A stretch of 9,580 bases of DNA from Nanohaloarchaea archaeon PL-Br10_U2g5 (GCA_001564205.1 LKMY01000048.1:1-9580); one strand, 5' to 3'. Numbered from the stretch's first letter, positions 1-6,000 are shown. The notes: a model not told the origin generated them from the sequence alone. Made by a program: numbers and translations.

Positions 1-100
1 AGCGACTCTTCTCGCTAGTCTCACGGTCTCTCATACCAAATTATGGGCTCGAAGACGGTTGAACCCATCGCGCGCGTGCGCGAAACCCCAAAGGATCAGC
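1..100. other. Left-edge intergenic segment with no supported gene
   Basis: This is the flank downstream of the minus-strand YkgJ-like gene. It has lower GC than the rest of the window around 30-50. An ATG on the minus strand (complement of 32-34) opens a frame running to the window edge for only 11 codons, so a gene starting there and reading out of the window is possible but not supported. On the minus strand, positions 45-66 can fold into a 6-bp stem (one G-U pair) with a 10-base loop. Positions 69-82 are a 14-base run of alternating C/G and T/G, a purine-pyrimidine alternation of the kind that can adopt Z-DNA. No coding frame here shows the high third-position GC of the neighbouring genes. 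Confidence 0.4.
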
Positions 101-144
101 CACCGGTCTCCCATCCTTAGCAGTCAGTCACCGGCCTCCCATCC
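101..144. repeat. Direct repeat spanning the stop codon of the YkgJ-like gene
   Basis: A 16-base unit (CACCGGYCTCCCATCC) occurs at 101-116 and 129-144 with one mismatch, 28 bases apart. The right copy encodes the last residues of the YkgJ-like protein; the left copy lies just past its stop codon (complement of 124-126). This looks like a local duplication of the gene's 3' end by slippage. The GTCAGTCAC at 123-131 also occurs twice in the repeat at 5943-6000. Confidence 0.6.
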
Positions 145-1020
145 CGGTGTCCCCGGCGCGCCGACGCTGTCCTCCAGTTCGCGGGTCAGTTCGCCTTGCA
201 TTTCGGCGCCGCCACCGACTGCCTCTCCGTCTGCGGCGGTGCGTTCGGTCCACTCTCGAATCGCTGTTCCCGCCCACGAGTCAGCGCTACGGGCCTGTTC
301 ACGGGCGGCCCTCATCCGGTCTCGATCGACCGAGAGCGAGCCCGCGTGAGAGCCGACGGCAGCGCCGACGAACCGGGCGCGGTCGTCTGGAGTCGCTTCA
401 CCTTCGAGAAGCCGATCGACGACTCCGTCGAGTTCGTCGCCATCGGGATACGCGAACACCGTCGACCCGAGGGCTTGTGGGCCGAACGCCGGGGCGGGGA
501 AGTCTTCTGGCGGCTCGTCGTCGAGCAGCCGGTCGCCGCCGCCGGCGGCCTCGACGCGCTCGCATTCGGTCTCCGCGTCGAGCGCGAGATTGTGGCCGGG
601 GTAGGTTGCACAGGTCTGTGGGTACTGCTCCGTATCGTGGATCCGGCACTGGAGCGTCGTCGGATCGAGGAAGACGCAGGCGTCGAGCCATCGCGGCTCG
701 TCGGTGCCGACCGGCGCGACCGGTTTCGGCGGTTTCCGGAGGCCGACCACGAAGACGGGACGGTCGCCGGCGGCGGCCAGTCGAAGGCCGTCAACGGTCA
801 CGCTATCGTCGCGCTCGGCGGGCTCGAACAGCCGCGGGACGAGAACGTCGCCGAGGCCGTCGTCGACGAACCGCGCGATCTCGTCGCGAGTGAGCGGTGC
901 GAGGCCATACACGTCGTCGAGCGGAGGGCGGGGACCGGTTCGGTCGGAGCCCGCGGTGTCCGGGTTCAGCGGTCGCCAGTCGACACAGCAGCCGGCACAG
1001 CCCTCACAGTGGAGGTCCAT
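124..1020 (-). CDS. YkgJ-like CxxCxxCC zinc/iron-chelating domain protein
   Basis: The 298-residue protein carries the cysteine pattern of the YkgJ/CxxCxxCC family (putative zinc- or iron-chelating domain). An N-terminal cluster has Cys5, Cys8, Cys11 and Cys12. A second block has Cys115 (ACVFLDP), Cys125 followed by RIHD, Cys137 followed by ATYPGHN, and Cys153. The family is thought to bind a metal, but its cellular role is poorly defined; no substrate can be read from the sequence. The protein should be cytoplasmic, as no signal peptide or membrane segment is visible. About 140 residues after the last cysteine form an acidic, Ala/Gly-rich tail that carries no recognised motif and makes it longer than many family members. 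The ATG places the first cysteine at residue 5, where the family usually has it. It is monocistronic; hisB lies about 290 bp upstream on the same strand. A weak A/T box lies at 1051-1057. Confidence 0.85.
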   Translation of the reverse strand: MDLHCEGCAGCCVDWRPLNPDTAGSDRTGPRPPLDDVYGLAPLTRDEIARFVDDGLGDVLVPRLFEPAERDDSVTVDGLRLAAAGDRPVFVVGLRKPPKPVAPVGTDEPRWLDACVFLDPTTLQCRIHDTEQYPQTCATYPGHNLALDAETECERVEAAGGGDRLLDDEPPEDFPAPAFGPQALGSTVFAYPDGDELDGVVDRLLEGEATPDDRARFVGAAVGSHAGSLSVDRDRMRAAREQARSADSWAGTAIREWTERTAADGEAVGGGAEMQGELTRELEDSVGAPGTPGWEAGD

Positions 1021-1035
1021 CGCTGTCAGGTGTGG

Positions 1036-1152
1036 TTACGGTTCGCACGGGTAAAAGCGATCGGCGGAGGAGGGGGTCGGCGTGTTCGGTCTCATCCCGG
1101 TCGCGACTACCGAAGACTCAGTGTTTCGGCCGACCCCGATCCCGTACGGCAT
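1036..1152 (-). CDS. Possible 38-residue small ORF upstream of the YkgJ-like gene
   Basis: On the minus strand an ATG (complement of 1150-1152) opens a 38-codon frame ending with TAA 15 bases before the start of the YkgJ-like gene. The peptide starts MPYGIGVGRN and ends RFYPCEP, with no recognised motif. Third codon positions are fairly GC-rich, but that is expected by chance in this composition. There is no clear ribosome-binding site or close TATA box. It could be a leader peptide, a small protein or, most likely, chance in repeat-derived intergenic sequence. Confidence 0.15.
   Translation of the reverse strand: MPYGIGVGRNTESSVVATGMRPNTPTPSSADRFYPCEP
1051..1057 (-). promoter_or_regulatory. 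Possible TATA box of the YkgJ-like gene
   Basis: On the minus strand this reads CTTTTAC, an A/T patch in GC-rich surroundings about 34 bases upstream of the ATG at 1020. With archaeal TATA-to-start geometry of about 27 bases, it would give a 5' leader of only a few bases. The match is weak. The stronger AT island at 1289-1305 is an alternative promoter. Confidence 0.3.
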
Positions 1153-1162
1153 GAACGCCTCA

Positions 1163-1207
1163 CACCTCTCCGGCCTCCACCTCTCCGGCCTCCACCTCCC
1201 CAGCCTC
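1163..1207. repeat. Three-copy 15-bp tandem repeat (minisatellite)
   Basis: The unit CACCTCTCCGGCCTC occurs perfectly at 1163-1177 and 1178-1192, and a third copy with two changes lies at 1193-1207. It runs directly into a stretch (about 1208-1245) of CTC/GCTC-rich sequence of a type I recognise as common between haloarchaeal genes; that recognition is from memory. The unit length is a multiple of three, which keeps spurious reading frames open through it. Confidence 0.75.
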
Positions 1208-1245
1208 GTCGCTCACTCCGTTCGCGACTCCCTCGCGCTCGGCTC

Positions 1246-1266
1246 ACGGCCGCCGGTGGCGGCCGT
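1246..1266. repeat. Perfect 9-bp inverted repeat with a 3-base loop
   Basis: ACGGCCGCC at 1246-1254 is perfectly complementary to GGCGGCCGT at 1258-1266 around a GGT loop. It lies about 50-70 bases past the hisB stop in the direction of hisB transcription. The stem is very GC-rich, but neither strand has a U-tract after it, so it is not a classical terminator. It may be part of the dispersed repeat to its left, or protect the 3' end of the hisB mRNA. Confidence 0.6.
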
Positions 1267-1281
1267 TCACCGGCGCGCGCC

Positions 1282-1313
1282 ACCGCACTTATTTTATATA
1301 TACCCGGTGCGGT
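1282..1313. repeat. AT-rich island inside a 7-bp inverted repeat abutting the hisB stop
   Basis: ACCGCAC at 1282-1288 and GTGCGGT at 1307-1313 are perfect inverted copies. The 18 bases between them include TTATTTTATATATA (1289-1302), the most AT-rich run in the window. The right arm ends exactly at the hisB stop codon (complement of 1314-1316). On the minus strand the island reads as a strong TATA box (TATATATAAAATAA) that could start a transcript near 1270 heading toward the YkgJ-like gene. On the plus strand its T-richness could end transcription or start an antisense RNA to hisB. A terminator hairpin for hisB is another reading, although the hisB transcript would be A-rich rather than U-rich here. 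Confidence 0.5.
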
Positions 1314-1910
1314 TCACAACTCGCCTTTCGTGCTCGGCGTGTCGCTTCGCCGCTCGTCGAGCCGCGTCGCGTCGTCGAGGGCGCGCGCGAGCGCCTTAAA
1401 TAGGGCCTCGACCTCGTGGTGGGCGTTATCGCCGGTCTCGACCTCGGCGTGTAGGGTGAGCCCCGCGTTCTGTGCGAGCGAGAGCGCGAAGTGGTCGGCC
1501 ATGACGCTGGTGAACCCGCCGATCGACTCCTGTGAGAACTCGCCAGAGAACTCGTAGTACGGACGGCCGGCCACGTCGACGACGACGCTCGCGACCGCCT
1601 CGTCGAGCGGGACGCGGCGGTCGGCGTATCGCCGGATGCCCCGCTTGTCGCCGAGCGCCTCGTCGAACGCCTCGCCGAGACAGATCGCCACGTCCTCGAC
1701 GGTGTGGTGGTCGTCGATCTCCAGGTCGCCGTCGCACTGCACCGTCAGGTCGAAGAGACCGTGCTTGGCGAACGCTTCGAGCATGTGGTCGTAAAAACCG
1801 ATCCCGGTATCGATTTCGCTGTCGCCGTCGCCGTCGATCGCGAGGGTGAGATCGATCGTCGTCTCCGCGGTCTCGCGAGCAACGGCCGCCGTTCGCTCGT
1901 GTTCGCTCAT
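1314..1910 (-). CDS. hisB: Imidazoleglycerol-phosphate dehydratase
   Basis: HisB catalyses the Mn-dependent dehydration of imidazole glycerol phosphate to imidazole acetol phosphate in histidine biosynthesis; it is cytoplasmic and forms large oligomers in known members. The 198-residue length fits the monofunctional archaeal/bacterial enzyme. Visible family blocks are GIGFYDHML (about 37-45), the metal-binding [11 protein letters not shown] (66-76), [11 protein letters not shown] (131-141) and the second metal-binding block [18 protein letters not shown] (161-178), so both histidine pairs needed for catalysis are intact. I chose the ATG at 1910 because it starts the conserved protein at [10 protein letters not shown] and lies about 25 bases from a TATA-like box. 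The frame stays open to 2102, but that extension is Arg/Trp-rich, unlike a HisB N terminus, and would overlap the divergent permease gene. It is transcribed divergently from the permease operon. Confidence 0.96.
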   Translation of the reverse strand: MSEHERTAAVARETAETTIDLTLAIDGDGDSEIDTGIGFYDHMLEAFAKHGLFDLTVQCDGDLEIDDHHTVEDVAICLGEAFDEALGDKRGIRRYADRRVPLDEAVASVVVDVAGRPYYEFSGEFSQESIGGFTSVMADHFALSLAQNAGLTLHAEVETGDNAHHEVEALFKALARALDDATRLDERRSDTPSTKGEL

Positions 1911-1931
1911 ACGGGTCGGTCGTCGGGGACT

Positions 1932-1937
1932 CTTAAG
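1932..1937 (-). promoter_or_regulatory. TATA-like box of hisB
   Basis: On the minus strand this reads CTTAAG, centred about 25 bases upstream of the hisB ATG at 1910, in a GC-rich 75-bp divergent intergenic region. The spacing predicts a leaderless hisB mRNA. Confidence 0.45.
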
Positions 1938-1955
1938 GCCGTTGCGGGCGGTGCC

Positions 1956-1963
1956 TATTTTAT
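1956..1963 (+). promoter_or_regulatory. TATA box of the permease/Usp operon
   Basis: TATTTTAT is centred about 27 bases upstream of the permease ATG at 1986, the spacing expected of a leaderless haloarchaeal transcript. It shares a 75-bp intergenic region with the divergent hisB promoter. I saw no clear operator palindrome between them. Confidence 0.6.
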
Positions 1964-1985
1964 CCCACCGACGTGACACACTCGT

Positions 1986-3443
1986 ATGGTATCCGACGGT
2001 GGACCGCCGGACGAATCCTCGACACGTCCGGCCGATTCCCCGGCGCAACCGACCGATCCGCCAGTATCGCCTCCCGACTCCTCGGAGCCACCGATCGAAC
2101 ACGACACCGATCAGGGGGAGGGAGAGCTCGAACGAACGATCGGCCTCGTCGGCGGCCTCGCGATCGGTATCGGGACGATGATCGGTGCGGGGATCTTCGT
2201 GTTTCCGGGTCTCGCAGCCGAAAACGCCGGTCCGGCGGCGGCGCTTTCGTTCGCGATCGGCGCGGTTGTGGCGCTGCTCGTCGCGCTCCCGACCTCCGAG
2301 CTCGCCACCGCGATGCCACGCAGCGGCGGCGGCTACTTCTTCATTTCCCGGGGGCTTGGGACCGGCCCGGGCGCGATCGTCGGACTCGGGCTCTGGCTCG
2401 GACTCGTGTTCGCCTCCGCGTTCTACCTCGTCGGCCTCGGCAGCTACGCCGGGCAGGTGTTCCTCGAAGCCGGCATCGCCTTACCGATCAGCCCCGCCGT
2501 CCCGCTCGGCGTCGCGTTCGGGATCGGACTCACCGTGCTCAGCCTCTTCGGGACCGAGAACACGGCCTCGCTCCAGAACGGTATCGTGATACTGCTTCTG
2601 GTCATCCTCAGCCTGTTTCTGAGCTACGGGAGCCTCGACGCGCTCGGCGTGTTCGGGACCGAGAGCACGCCGGAGCGCTTCTTCCCGCCCGGCGGGATGC
2701 TTCCGGTGCTTCAGACCGCCGCGCTCGTGTTCACCTCGTATCTCGGCTTCGCGCAGGTCGCGACGGTCGCCGGCGACATCAAAGAGCCGTCCCGGAACCT
2801 TCCGCTGGCGATGGTCGGCTCGGTCATCCTCGTCGGCGTCTTCTACGTCGTCACCATCTTCGTCGCGACGAGCGCGTTCGGCAGCGCTCGGCTCGGCGAG
2901 TTCGGCGAGACGGCGATGGTCGAAGTCGCTCGCGAGTTCGTCGGCTTCCCCGGTGCGCTCGCCATCGTCATCGCGGGGCTGCTGGCGACGTTTTCTAGCG
3001 CTAACGCGTCGATATTGAGCGCGTCGCGGGCGGTGTTCGCGGTGAGTCGAGACGACCTCATCCCCGAGCGGGCGAGTAAAATCAACCTCAAATACGGGAC
3101 GCCACACGTCGCATTGGGGCTTGCGGGGGGACCGATCGTCGTGCTCACCGCGACCGGACAGGTGGAGCTGCTCGCGGAGGTCGCCTCCTTTCTCCACCTC
3201 GTGATGTACGGACTGATCTGCGTTGCGCTGATCCAGCTTCGTCGCGAGCAGCCCGACTGGTACACGCCCACGTTCCGCTGTCCGGCCGGCTTCGCAGTCG
3301 CGGGCGTTGGTGCGGTCGCGAGCTTCGCGCTCATCGCGTTCATGCAGCCGGCGTCGATTATTATCGGCGCGGTCGTGATGGCGGTGAGCTACGGCTGGTA
3401 TCGCTACTACGCGACAGACGTCGAACTCAAAGGGGATTTCTGA
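1986..3443 (+). CDS. APC-superfamily amino-acid permease
   Basis: The 485-residue integral membrane protein belongs to the amino acid-polyamine-organocation superfamily, secondary carriers that import amino acids across the cytoplasmic membrane. After a hydrophilic Pro/Asp/Ser-rich N terminus (about 1-48), TM1 contains [11 protein letters not shown] (61-71), the unwound substrate-binding helix of the family. It is followed by [19 protein letters not shown] (104-122) and a block like [20 protein letters not shown], which matches the family's TM6 and the following cytoplasmic loop. About twelve hydrophobic segments are visible. Haloarchaeal relatives are often annotated as cationic amino-acid carriers and may have Usp domains fused at the C terminus; here the protein ends after the last membrane segment and a separate Usp gene follows one base later. 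Substrate cannot be decided from sequence. Histidine is only a contextual guess from the flanking hisB and hisA. Confidence 0.92.
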   Translation: MVSDGGPPDESSTRPADSPAQPTDPPVSPPDSSEPPIEHDTDQGEGELERTIGLVGGLAIGIGTMIGAGIFVFPGLAAENAGPAAALSFAIGAVVALLVALPTSELATAMPRSGGGYFFISRGLGTGPGAIVGLGLWLGLVFASAFYLVGLGSYAGQVFLEAGIALPISPAVPLGVAFGIGLTVLSLFGTENTASLQNGIVILLLVILSLFLSYGSLDALGVFGTESTPERFFPPGGMLPVLQTAALVFTSYLGFAQVATVAGDIKEPSRNLPLAMVGSVILVGVFYVVTIFVATSAFGSARLGEFGETAMVEVAREFVGFPGALAIVIAGLLATFSSANASILSASRAVFAVSRDDLIPERASKINLKYGTPHVALGLAGGPIVVLTATGQVELLAEVASFLHLVMYGLICVALIQLRREQPDWYTPTFRCPAGFAVAGVGAVASFALIAFMQPASIIIGAVVMAVSYGWYRYYATDVELKGDF

Positions 3444-3444
3444 C

Positions 3445-4323
3445 ATGACACCACCACACACGCTGACGACGGACGGACAGCCGATGACTGACGGCGGACG
3501 CGAACCAGATGCAGGCGCGGATCGTAGCGGAGCCGAAACGGTCTCTGATCGACCGACGGTCCTAGTCCCGCTCGAAGTGCTGGAGGGCGAAACGCTTCCG
3601 GTCGGCATTCCGGACCTCCTCGCCAACGCAAACGTCGTGCTGCTCGGCTACCACGTCCTTCCCGAACAGACGGCGACCGAACAGGCTCGCGACCAGTTCG
3701 GCGAGAAAGCGATGAAGAAGCTCACCGTCTACGCCGACACCCTCAGCAACGCGGGGGCGACCACCGAGACGCGGCTCGTCTTCACGCACGACGAACAGAC
3801 GACGATCAACCGGCTCATCTACGAGTACGAGTGTCTCGCGGTGTTGGTACCGAACAGTGTCGAACAGCTCAATTCCGTGCTCGTCGCCGTGCGCGGCACC
3901 GTCGGCATCGGCCGGAACACCCGGCTCGTCGCCGGACTGTTCGCCGGCACCGACATCGACGTGACGCTGTATCACATCCTCGGCGACGACGAGGCGGAAG
4001 ACCACGCGGAGTCGCTACTGGGGGCGGTCCGGGACGACCTCGTCGACCGCGGGATGGATCCGGCCAGCATCGACACCCTCATCGAAACACCGACGGAACA
4101 GACCGCCATCGACGCCATCGCACAACACGGCGAGACGCACGACGCGGTCGTTATGGGCGAGACGGACCCGACGGTCACCACGTTCGTCTTCGGTATGCCC
4201 GCGGAACAGGTCGCGGAGCGGTTCCTCGGCCCCGTGCTCGTCGTTCAGCGGGAGCGCCCTGACGCGGATGGCGACGGCGGCATCGCCGGAGACGAGACCG
4301 GCGAAACGAGCCCTGCCGAGTGA
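3445..4323 (+). CDS. Universal stress protein (UspA family), probable permease partner
   Basis: The 292-residue soluble protein appears to have two Usp-like alpha/beta halves. The first starts at about residue 37 (PTVLVPLEVLEGETLP) and ends near AVLVPNSVE (132-140). The second starts near NTRLVAGLFAG (158-168) and ends with DAVVMGETD and PVLVVQRE (233-270). The nucleotide-binding glycine motif of ATP-binding Usp proteins is only partly kept (GETDPTVTTFVFG, 238-250), so ATP binding is uncertain. The N-terminal 35 and C-terminal 22 residues are acidic and look disordered. The gene starts one base after the permease stop codon, with an AAGGGGAT purine run just upstream of the ATG, so translational coupling is likely. 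A second ATG at 3484 would skip 13 disordered residues and cannot be excluded. A regulatory partnership with the permease is inferred; a precedent is TeaD with the TeaABC transporter of Halomonas. Confidence 0.88.
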   Translation: MTPPHTLTTDGQPMTDGGREPDAGADRSGAETVSDRPTVLVPLEVLEGETLPVGIPDLLANANVVLLGYHVLPEQTATEQARDQFGEKAMKKLTVYADTLSNAGATTETRLVFTHDEQTTINRLIYEYECLAVLVPNSVEQLNSVLVAVRGTVGIGRNTRLVAGLFAGTDIDVTLYHILGDDEAEDHAESLLGAVRDDLVDRGMDPASIDTLIETPTEQTAIDAIAQHGETHDAVVMGETDPTVTTFVFGMPAEQVAERFLGPVLVVQRERPDADGDGGIAGDETGETSPAE

Positions 4324-4324
4324 C

Positions 4325-5014
4325 TCACCGGTTTCGGAGCAGTTCGGACCGGCCGCCGTGAGGGCGTGAGGCTGTCGCCACGCTCCCGTATCTCCGTGAT
4401 CGCAGTCGCGCGCCAACAACCCCCGCGGCGGCCACGCCCACGAGTAACGCGGCAGTTCCGATCCCGCCGAGCCACCCGGCGGCCGTCACGGCGAGCAGCC
4501 CGGCGAGAACGACCGCGTACGTCACCGTTGCCGCGACGAGCGCGCCGACGGCCACGACGCTCCCGAACGCGGTCAGGGCGGCACCGTACCGGGCAGTCCG
4601 ACCGAAGCGTCGCCTCACCACGGGGAAGACGGTGTCGACCGCGCGGATGACGGTCCTCACACTGGTCGACTCGTCGTCGGCCGTCTCTGCGGACTCCGCG
4701 TCGACGTCGAAGGCCGGTCGCGGCGCGTCGCCACTGAGATCGACCGGGAACCGCTCGCCGACGAGCATCTCGACGCCACCGGGCCCGTAACCGACCTCCT
4801 CAACGAGACGGACGACCGGATCGTCGGTCTCCCACGTTCGGGGGAGCTGAAACGTCAACGTGTACCGCTCCCCGGTCGTCAGCACCGCTATCGGGACGTG
4901 GAGGCGGTCGTCTTCGGCGTACGGCTCCGAGACGACTTCCGCGGTCGCGTGTCCCGACTCATCGGTGTACTCGCGGGCGCGGACGAGCCGTTCGGTCGCG
5001 CGCTCGGCGCTCAC
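4325..5014 (-). CDS. Hypothetical membrane-anchored protein
   Basis: I do not recognise the family. The 229-residue protein has a soluble N-terminal part of about 120 residues: charged, with a beta-rich look (RLHVPIAVLTTGERYTLTFQ, about 37-56), then an acidic Ser/Asp/Glu linker at 105-118. A basic patch (RRRFGRTARYG, 134-144) follows, then an Ala/Val/Gly-rich hydrophobic region from about 144 to 203 that can form two or three membrane helices. The tail is short and Arg-rich. The basic patch before the first helix suggests the soluble part is cytoplasmic. The start is a GTG at 5014: no ATG occurs between it and the in-frame stop 12 codons upstream, and a GAGAGGG run precedes it. The gene follows hisA on the same strand after 131 bp. 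Its stop is one base from the Usp stop on the other strand. Confidence 0.7.
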   Translation of the reverse strand: MSAERATERLVRAREYTDESGHATAEVVSEPYAEDDRLHVPIAVLTTGERYTLTFQLPRTWETDDPVVRLVEEVGYGPGGVEMLVGERFPVDLSGDAPRPAFDVDAESAETADDESTSVRTVIRAVDTVFPVVRRRFGRTARYGAALTAFGSVVAVGALVAATVTYAVVLAGLLAVTAAGWLGGIGTAALLVGVAAAGVVGARLRSRRYGSVATASRPHGGRSELLRNR

Positions 5015-5070
5015 CGACCGACCCTCTCGACGCGATGCCGACGCCTGTCAGCGATAGCGGCTCTCATAAT

Positions 5071-5092
5071 GTGGTACGTATACGCGTATCAC
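5071..5092. promoter_or_regulatory. Operator-like inverted repeat upstream of the membrane protein gene
   Basis: GTGGTACG (5071-5078) and CGTATCAC (5085-5092) form 8-base inverted arms with one mismatch, separated by six bases (TATACG). The element lies 57-78 bases upstream of the GTG start at 5014. The A/T patch ACATTA on the minus strand (5067-5072) touches its edge and could be the TATA box. The size and symmetry suit a dimeric winged-helix regulator, but I cannot assign one. Confidence 0.4.
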
Positions 5093-5145
5093 GTCGCCCG
5101 AGGTGTTAAACGTCACTCCGGTGCCTCGTCGATCGGGGAGGTCCG

Positions 5146-5895
5146 CTACTCCGCCGACGCCTCGTCCGCCACGGCCTGCGCCTCCCGAAGCGTGAACCGA
5201 CCTTCATACAGGGCGGTGCCAACGACGACGGCGGCCGCGCCGGCTCGCTTCAACGCGACCACGTCGTCGACGCTCGCGACGCCGCCGGAGGCGATAACCG
5301 GGATATCGACCGCGTCGACGACCGCCTGAACCGCCTCGCGGTCGATCCCCTCTAGCTGCCCCTCCACGTCGACGTTCGTAAAGAGGATCGCACCCGCGCC
5401 CAGCTCCTCGTATCGGGCTGCGGCCGCGGCCGGATCGAGACCGGTCCCCTCTGTCCATCCCGAGACGACGACCTCACCGTCCTTCGCGTCGAGGCTGACG
5501 ACGACGCTGCCAGAATGTGTCTCGTCGATCTCGGAGACGATCTCGGGCGTCTCGACCGCTGCGGTGCCGAGAATCACGCGATCGAGCCCCAGTTCGAGAA
5601 GGTTGCGGGCGCCCTCGGCGGTCCGGATGCCGCCGCCGAGCTGGAGGCTGACCGCGTCGGGAACGCTCTCGACGACCGTCTCGATCGCCTCGGCGTTGAC
5701 GCGCTCACCCTCGAAGGCGCCATCGAGGTCGACAAGGTGGAGCGTCGACGCCCCCGCTTCGATCCAACGTTCGGCGGCCGCGACGGGGTCGCCGTACCGC
5801 TTACCGGTGCCGCGCTCGCCGCCGACCAGCTGAACGACCTCGCCGTCCTGCACGTCGACGGCGGGGATCACCTCGAACTCGGGAAAGTGGCTCAT
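5146..5895 (-). CDS. hisA: Phosphoribosylformimino-AICAR-phosphate isomerase (ProFAR isomerase)
   Basis: HisA performs the Amadori rearrangement of ProFAR to PRFAR in histidine biosynthesis; it is a cytoplasmic (beta/alpha)8 barrel. The 249-residue length is standard. The two catalytic aspartates are recognisable: Asp14 in EVIPAVDVQDG and Asp136 in VVVSLDAKDG. The phosphate-binding loops are LGGGIR (86-91) with ILGTAAVE nearby, and IASGGV (201-206) with VVVGTALYEGRF (224-234). DLDGAFEG (56-63), GWTEGTG and TNVDVEGQLEG (173-183) are also typical of HisA and separate it from HisF. The ATG at 5895 sits about 28 bases from a TATA-like box, consistent with a leaderless mRNA. It is not in an operon with hisB: four promoters and the permease/Usp pair separate them. 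Confidence 0.96.
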   Translation of the reverse strand: MSHFPEFEVIPAVDVQDGEVVQLVGGERGTGKRYGDPVAAAERWIEAGASTLHLVDLDGAFEGERVNAEAIETVVESVPDAVSLQLGGGIRTAEGARNLLELGLDRVILGTAAVETPEIVSEIDETHSGSVVVSLDAKDGEVVVSGWTEGTGLDPAAAAARYEELGAGAILFTNVDVEGQLEGIDREAVQAVVDAVDIPVIASGGVASVDDVVALKRAGAAAVVVGTALYEGRFTLREAQAVADEASAE

Positions 5896-5920
5896 ACCGG
5901 ATTCGAGTCGCGGGCGGCGA

Positions 5921-5926
5921 TTAAAG
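5921..5926 (-). promoter_or_regulatory. TATA-like box of hisA
   Basis: On the minus strand this reads CTTTAA, centred about 28 bases upstream of the hisA ATG at 5895 and flanked by GC-rich sequence. It fits a leaderless start. Confidence 0.5.
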
Positions 5927-5942
5927 CGGTCGGTTCCGGGCC

Positions 5943-6000
5943 CTCCAGCCGGCCGTCAGTCACTCTCCAGCCGTCAGTCACTCTCCAGCCGGCCGTCACT
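5943..6000. repeat. Short tandem repeat at the 3' end of the lipoprotein gene
   Basis: GTCAGTCACTCTCCAGCC is perfectly repeated at 5955-5972 and 5973-5990. A partial copy of the unit (CTCCAGCC then GGCC) lies on the left at 5943-5954, and GGCCGTCACT follows on the right at 5991-6000. The lipoprotein stop codon (complement of 5996-5998) lies in this last partial unit. On the minus strand each full unit contains GAGTGACTGA, that is, extra stop codons beyond the real one. The array fills most of the 100-bp gap up to the hisA promoter. Confidence 0.75.

Larger units (their letters stand above)
1021..1313. other. Repeat-rich intergenic region between the YkgJ-like gene and hisB
   Basis: These 293 bases have no convincing gene. 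From left to right they hold the proximal promoter of the YkgJ-like gene, the weak 38-codon ORF, a three-copy 15-bp minisatellite, a GC-rich stretch resembling a dispersed haloarchaeal intergenic repeat (about 1208-1245), a perfect 9-bp hairpin (1246-1266), and an AT-rich island framed by a 7-bp inverted repeat that ends at the hisB stop codon. Long frames crossing this region on the plus strand are artefacts of the low stop-codon density. Confidence 0.6.

Noticed and set aside
40..75. tRNA-like T-arm (GGGTTCAACC on the minus strand)
   Set aside because: Only a short hairpin is present; no acceptor stem, D-arm or anticodon arm can be built around it.
196..1557. Open frame of 453 codons on the plus strand
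   Set aside because: It is antisense to both the YkgJ-like gene and the 3' part of hisB, crosses the intergenic repeats, and its product has no coherent family. GC-rich genomes keep such frames open.
1911..2102. N-terminal extension of hisB to an upstream start
   Set aside because: The extension is Arg/Trp-rich, overlaps the divergent permease gene and both promoters, and family length and TATA spacing support the ATG at 1910.
2481..3626. Open frame of 381 codons on the minus strand
   Set aside because: It is antisense to the permease and the Usp gene; the product is Arg/Glu/Asp-rich shadow sequence, while the plus strand encodes clear family motifs.
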